Positions 60,273 to 64,000 of a DNA stretch of 64,000 nt are shown piece by piece. The notes under the pieces are model-generated. The model was not told where the DNA came from. It made no database searches and saw nothing but the letters and a program-made list of their open reading frames with translations. How positions within the stretch are numbered: position 1 is the first letter of the stretch; every line of letters begins with the position of its first letter. This DNA comes from Desulfuromusa sp. GTDB taxonomy: Bacteria; Desulfobacterota; Desulfuromonadia; Desulfuromonadales; Geopsychrobacteraceae. The stretch covers positions 10,862 through 74,861 of the forward strand of contig JAKIUD010000006.1 of NCBI GenBank assembly GCA_021647765.1. Direction: 5' to 3'. The position numbers and the translations under genes were made by a program.

Positions 60273-61814
60273 ATGCAAACAAATGAGGATTATCAGCGTA
60301 TACAGCAATTGATCGAAAATGAACTAAACTTCCCCTCTCCACCAGCAATTGCAGTGAAAATTCTCAACGCTGTCCAGGAAGATGATGCCGCGCTGGTCGA
60401 ACTGGGAGAAATAATCTCTACAGATCCGGCCTTAACAGCAAAAATGCTCCAAGTTGCTAACTCCTCCTTCTTTGCTTGCAATGGTGAAATCACCTGTATC
60501 AATCGGGCTATGTCTGTACTCGGCACAAATATTATTAAAAATATAGCACTCTCTTTTGTTATTGCAGCCGAACTGAATGAAAACGGCAATATTGGTTTCA
60601 ATTATGATGATTTCTGGAAACGCTCAGTTACAGCTGCAATTTCTGCAGAGTTGCTGTCCAAAACAGTGCAGTTCAAAAATGACGATATTTTTGTCACCGC
60701 ATTGCTCCAGGATATCGGTATGCTGGTCATTGCCATGACGAAAGGGGACGAATACAACCGCCTACTTAAAGAATCTCGTGGATTAGATGCCAGCCTTATT
60801 CATTTGGAAAAAAAACTGTACGGATTTGATCACCAGCAAGTTGGCTATGCCTTGTTGTTGAACTGGCGCATACCTGAGTCTATTTCCGAACCGATTCTCT
60901 ATCATCACCATCCAGAAAATGCTCCGGAAAACTACCGAAAATCAGATGAACTACTTAATTTTGGTCAACAACTAGCCTCTATTTACAACGAATCACAAAC
61001 CTCTGAAAAAGCACGTCTTCTCCAGAAAAAACTCACTGAACATTTTGACATTGATGAATCTCAGGCAGCTGCACTTCTTGATGATGTTGCCACCCGAAGT
61101 TGTGAAATCCTAAAAACCTTTGAGCTTGACCCTGGCGAAATAATGCCCTATTCAGTCTTACTCCAGGAAGCAAATACAGAATTGGGGAAACTGAGCTTAA
61201 GTAACGAACAGATGATTCTGGAAATGCGGGAGGCAAAAGAGAAAGCAGAAAAACTTGCGCAGGAACTACAGGACGCCAATACCCGGTTAAAAGAACTGGT
61301 TTATCGTGATGGCCTGACAGGTCTCTATAATCATCGCTATTTTCAGGAATCATTAGGAAATGAACTTGCCAGAGCGACCCGCTATCATTCATCAGTTTCG
61401 CTAATTTTATTTGATATCGATTTTTTCAAAAAAGTTAATGATACTTATGGCCATCCTGCAGGAGACCTGGTGCTGATGAATCTTGCCAGTGCGGTCACCA
61501 GCGCAGTTCGACCCTGTGATATTGTTGCCCGGTATGGCGGAGAGGAGTTTGCTGTTATCCTTCCGGAAACCAGTGCTGCTGGAGTTAAGGTCTTTGCTGC
61601 TCGTCTCAGGCGCTGTGTTGAAGGGATTGCAACTTTAGTAGACGGTCAGCTGATCTACGTCACCGTCAGCGCCGGGGCAACAACCTTCAATAAGGAGAGT
61701 TCCAAGATCACCAAGAATATATTAATTGAAACGGCTGATCGTGGGCTATATATATCCAAAAATAATGGCCGGAATCAGGTGACGGTACTAGAGCCAGAGG
61801 TATTTACCGACTAA
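60273..61814 (+). CDS. HDOD-GGDEF protein, diguanylate cyclase 2 (tandem paralog)
   Basis: 513 residues, the same architecture as its upstream neighbour and alignable from end to end ('FPSPPAIAVKILNAVQ' and 'LTAKMLQVANSSFF'). The HD pair is altered in another way (LLQDIGML). The GGDEF part keeps 'DGLTGLYNHRYF', 'LFDIDFFKKVNDTYGH', GGEEF and the RPCD inhibition site. The pair arose by tandem duplication and has diverged mainly in the sensory half, which suggests two inputs for one output. Probably co-transcribed with the first gene. Confidence 0.9.
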   Translation: MQTNEDYQRIQQLIENELNFPSPPAIAVKILNAVQEDDAALVELGEIISTDPALTAKMLQVANSSFFACNGEITCINRAMSVLGTNIIKNIALSFVIAAELNENGNIGFNYDDFWKRSVTAAISAELLSKTVQFKNDDIFVTALLQDIGMLVIAMTKGDEYNRLLKESRGLDASLIHLEKKLYGFDHQQVGYALLLNWRIPESISEPILYHHHPENAPENYRKSDELLNFGQQLASIYNESQTSEKARLLQKKLTEHFDIDESQAAALLDDVATRSCEILKTFELDPGEIMPYSVLLQEANTELGKLSLSNEQMILEMREAKEKAEKLAQELQDANTRLKELVYRDGLTGLYNHRYFQESLGNELARATRYHSSVSLILFDIDFFKKVNDTYGHPAGDLVLMNLASAVTSAVRPCDIVARYGGEEFAVILPETSAAGVKVFAARLRRCVEGIATLVDGQLIYVTVSAGATTFNKESSKITKNILIETADRGLYISKNNGRNQVTVLEPEVFTD

Positions 61815-61937
61815 GCAGATCGATCGGGAAATAATCCTCCACCCTCTGCAATCACTGGATACTTTAAAGTTGGCATGTTATTTTGTAAAATCTTCCATCA
61901 GGAAGGGAATATTTAAGGGGAGGAATATTCATTTTCC

Positions 61938-63071
61938 ATGTCGATCAACACCACCGAAAAATACCGGATTATCAATTCTGAAGAGGGTCTCCTCCTCCAG
62001 TTATCTGGTAATTGGCGCTTCCAAGACGGCATTCCTGATATAGACCGACTACTTAAACAACTCCTCAGCACAAAACCTGAAGAACTCGCTTTCGACTGCC
62101 GTCAGCTTGGAAACTGGGATAGTGGGCTAATGACCTTCCTGGTCAGACTGATCAACAATTGCAAAGAGAATAATATCCAAACCCTTCAGGAAACTCTCCC
62201 CATAGGAGTCCAAAAACTACTCCGATTATCATTTGCCGTTCCTGAACGCAAAGTGACCCGCCGGGAGATTCTAGGGCAACCGGTTCTTGCTAAGATTGGT
62301 AACGTGACCATCGAAATGCACCGTAACTGGAATGATCTACTGGCATTTGTCGGAGAGTTATTTTACGGTTTTTTAAATTTCTTACGCGGCCGGGTACGTT
62401 TCCGCTATTCGGATCTCTTTTATCAGATTGAATGTGCTGGCCCGTCAGCTTTGATGATTATTACCCTGATCAGTATTCTCGTCGGAATAATCCTCGCCTT
62501 TGTTGGTGCAGTACAATTACGATTATTTGGAGCTGAAATATTTGTCGCCAATCTGGTTGGTCTGGGCATGGCTCGTGAAATGGGAGCGATGATGACAGCT
62601 ATTATTATGGCTGGACGGACAGGTGCTGCTTACGCTGCACAACTTGGAACTATGCAGGTTAACGAAGAGATTGATGCGTTTAAAACAATGGGTATTTCTC
62701 CCATCGAGTTTCTGGTTTTCCCGCGCTTGCTTGCTCTTATCATCACCATGCCATTGCTGTGTATTTATGCGGATTTCATGGGAATCATCGGCGGCGCCAT
62801 TGTCAGTGCAACGATGCTTGACATTTCTTTTTTTCAATATTTCCAACAGATCCAGGGGTTTGTTCCACCGATCCACTTCATCATCGGGATTGTTAAAGCG
62901 GGGGTCTTTGGCATCCTCATCGCCACCGCTGGTTGTTTCCGTGGTCTACAATGTGGACGCAGCGCTTCAGCGGTCGGTTTTGCCACAACCAGTGCCGTTG
63001 TTACATCAATCGTTTTGATCATCGTTGCAGATGCTATCATTACTATTCTCTGCCAGTTGCTAGGAGTCTGA
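61938..63071 (+). CDS. mlaE: MlaE-type ABC permease with N-terminal STAS domain
   Basis: 377 residues. An N-terminal STAS domain (about 1-110, 'LAFDCRQLGNWDSGLMTFLVRL') is fused to an MlaE permease with five or six helices. Visible permease marks are 'GMAREMGAMMTAIIMAGRTGAAYAAQLGTMQVNEEIDAF' in parts (GAMMTAIIMAGRTGAAYAAQ, 'TMQVNEEIDAFKTMGISP'). It moves phospholipids or other lipids between the membranes with MlaF. The best GGAGG lies 14 bases before the ATG, somewhat far. The STAS fusion replaces the separate MlaB protein of E. coli. The next gene overlaps or abuts it. Confidence 0.9.
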   Translation: MSINTTEKYRIINSEEGLLLQLSGNWRFQDGIPDIDRLLKQLLSTKPEELAFDCRQLGNWDSGLMTFLVRLINNCKENNIQTLQETLPIGVQKLLRLSFAVPERKVTRREILGQPVLAKIGNVTIEMHRNWNDLLAFVGELFYGFLNFLRGRVRFRYSDLFYQIECAGPSALMIITLISILVGIILAFVGAVQLRLFGAEIFVANLVGLGMAREMGAMMTAIIMAGRTGAAYAAQLGTMQVNEEIDAFKTMGISPIEFLVFPRLLALIITMPLLCIYADFMGIIGGAIVSATMLDISFFQYFQQIQGFVPPIHFIIGIVKAGVFGILIATAGCFRGLQCGRSASAVGFATTSAVVTSIVLIIVADAIITILCQLLGV

Positions 63072-63073
63072 TG

Positions 63074-63823
63074 ATGGTAGGTTCTCCCCATCTGGATATC
63101 CGCAACCTGACCATGGCTTATGGTGAACTAGTTATCCAGGAAAATATCAATTTTACGGTCAATCATGGGGAAGTTTTTATCATAATGGGGAGCAGTGGTT
63201 GTGGAAAAAGCACCCTGCTCCGGCACTTGGTCGGATTAATAGAGCCGTCCTTTGGTGATATTTTTGTTAACGGGATTAACCTGTGGAAAGCAGCGCTTGA
63301 AGAACGTAACCAAATTATCAGTCGCAACGGTGTCCTCTATCAAGGAGGGGCGCTCTGGAGCTCTATGACTCTGGCAGAAAACATTGCTCTGCCATTGACC
63401 GAATACTCAGAGTTGAACCAAAAACAGATACAGGAAGTGATTTCCTATAAACTATCATTGGTTGGTCTAGCCGGCTTTGAGGATTATTACCCCTCAGAAA
63501 TCAGTGGTGGAATGCGCAAACGAGCCGGACTGGCAAGAGCCATGGCACTTGATCCGGATATCCTGTTTTTTGACGAACCCTCTGCTGGGCTTGATCCGGT
63601 CAGTTCACGATTACTTGATGATCTCATTCTGGAATTACGTGATAGCCTTGGTGCAACTGTGGTGATAGTAAGCCATGAACTGGCAAGTATTTTTACTGTC
63701 GGAGACAATTCGATCTTTCTTGATCCTGACGAAAAAACTATTATCGCTTCGGGGTCACCAAAAGAATTGTTAAAAAAATCATCTGACCCCCGTGTTTTGA
63801 ACTTTCTAACCCGGAAAACCTGA
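63074..63823 (+). CDS. mlaF: MlaF-type ABC transporter ATP-binding protein
   Basis: 249 residues. Walker A 'GSSGCGKSTLLRHL', signature 'EISGGMRKRAGLARAMA', Walker B 'ILFFDEPSAGLDP' and the switch His in 'VIVSHELASI' are all present; the SGGMRKR variant is typical of MlaF. The ATG at 63074 has AGGAG seven bases upstream; the ATG at 63071 is the alternative. Stop at 63821-63823. The mlaD substrate-binding gene expected next is absent: an IS110-type element begins here. Confidence 0.92.
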   Translation: MVGSPHLDIRNLTMAYGELVIQENINFTVNHGEVFIIMGSSGCGKSTLLRHLVGLIEPSFGDIFVNGINLWKAALEERNQIISRNGVLYQGGALWSSMTLAENIALPLTEYSELNQKQIQEVISYKLSLVGLAGFEDYYPSEISGGMRKRAGLARAMALDPDILFFDEPSAGLDPVSSRLLDDLILELRDSLGATVVIVSHELASIFTVGDNSIFLDPDEKTIIASGSPKELLKKSSDPRVLNFLTRKT

Positions 63824-64000
63824 TAATAGAATCCAGGGGATCCATGAATTGCGCCAGCCTAACCAAGTATTGCAGTAAACTCGATGAGATGGTCTCCCCC
63901 GCTTCACTCATCGGCGTCAATGCGCCATGATGGTAATCAATCATTCCATCAACAGAAACGAGAGGAGACCACCATGAAGATTACCACTATCGGTTTAGAC
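63824..64000 (+). mobile_element. IS110-type insertion sequence, left end (cut by the window)
   Basis: After the mlaF stop about 150 non-coding bases lead to a transposase start at 63974. The segment has inverted repeats TGGTCTCC (63890-63897) and GGAGACCA (63964-63971) that enclose about 66 bases with a further small palindrome. IS110-family elements lack ordinary terminal repeats and encode a structured bridge RNA in the non-coding end before the transposase. This stretch is the expected place. The exact left boundary is not visible. Confidence 0.6.
63974..64000 (+). CDS. IS110-family transposase, first nine codons
   Basis: MKITTIGLD, the standard opening of DEDD recombinases of the IS110/IS1111 family, with GAGGAGA a few bases before the ATG. 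The gene continues beyond the window. Nine residues are few, but this opening is highly characteristic. Confidence 0.6.

Overview
The window comes from an anaerobic, Gram-negative bacterium, most likely a Desulfuromonadales-type deltaproteobacterium (inference). Pointers are a tungsten-type aldehyde:ferredoxin oxidoreductase, desulfoferrodoxin, rubredoxin, class I [4Fe-4S] fumarase, NifS/IscU/IscR iron-sulfur genes, YedE sulfur transporters, several Lrp regulators, a split cobalamin methionine synthase, MshEN/HDOD/GGDEF signalling proteins, TonB-receptor remnants and an Mla lipid transporter. No rRNA, tRNA or CRISPR array was seen.

Layout. 1-9.5 kb: the 3' end of an alpha/beta hydrolase, then on the minus strand a four-gene general amino-acid ABC transporter (aapJQMP type), a homoserine-dehydrogenase-like gene, an AOR-family oxidoreductase and an Lrp regulator; a threonine-synthase tail lies beyond. 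9.6-17.1 kb: mscS, the glnB-glnA nitrogen pair behind a sigma-54-type promoter, an rRNA methyltransferase, a DAP-decarboxylase-like gene with its own Lrp, and a Na+/Ca2+ exchanger. 17.2-22.6 kb: small genes (SEC-C, paired YedE, zinc ribbon, desulfoferrodoxin, DHOD-like) among many intergenic repeats and one candidate small transcript. 22.9-28.6 kb: a sulfur-trafficking series cysE-iscR-nifS-iscU-mnmA-mtaB that leads from serine activation to Fe-S assembly and thiolated tRNA. 28.8-41.6 kb: fumarase, an RND-type exporter, a DEAD-box helicase, cfa, M42 peptidase-PHP-miaB, a TPR lipoprotein with a PH-like membrane protein, and an AMMECR1 gene.

41.6-48.3 kb: a YeiH/YeiE-like pair, then an uncharacterised cluster: FadR-type regulator, Tat-exported COG1237 metallo-beta-lactamase-fold enzyme, ten-helix membrane protein, two unknown proteins and a c-type cytochrome gene broken by an amber codon. 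Two FadR/PdhR-like operators lie upstream. This is the best candidate for an undescribed system here. 48.3-55.4 kb: an orphan PAS protein, rubredoxin, methionine synthase split over two overlapping genes, an MshEN-domain protein and a helical-repeat protein. 55.6-58.6 kb: a decayed signalling locus (shifted and shortened TonB receptor, YfiR, gutted hybrid kinase, ISL3-type transposase tail, EAL tail). 58.7-64 kb: two tandem HDOD-GGDEF diguanylate cyclases, STAS-MlaE and MlaF, and the start of an IS110-type element.

Across the window at least four families of short non-coding repeats occupy gaps between genes. The main one (R1, six copies) is a roughly 150-bp, MITE-like palindromic element with short terminal inverted repeats. 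Several automatic start codons lie in repeat DNA or lack a ribosome-binding site and were moved downstream to ATG/GTG/TTG codons with good Shine-Dalgarno sequences.
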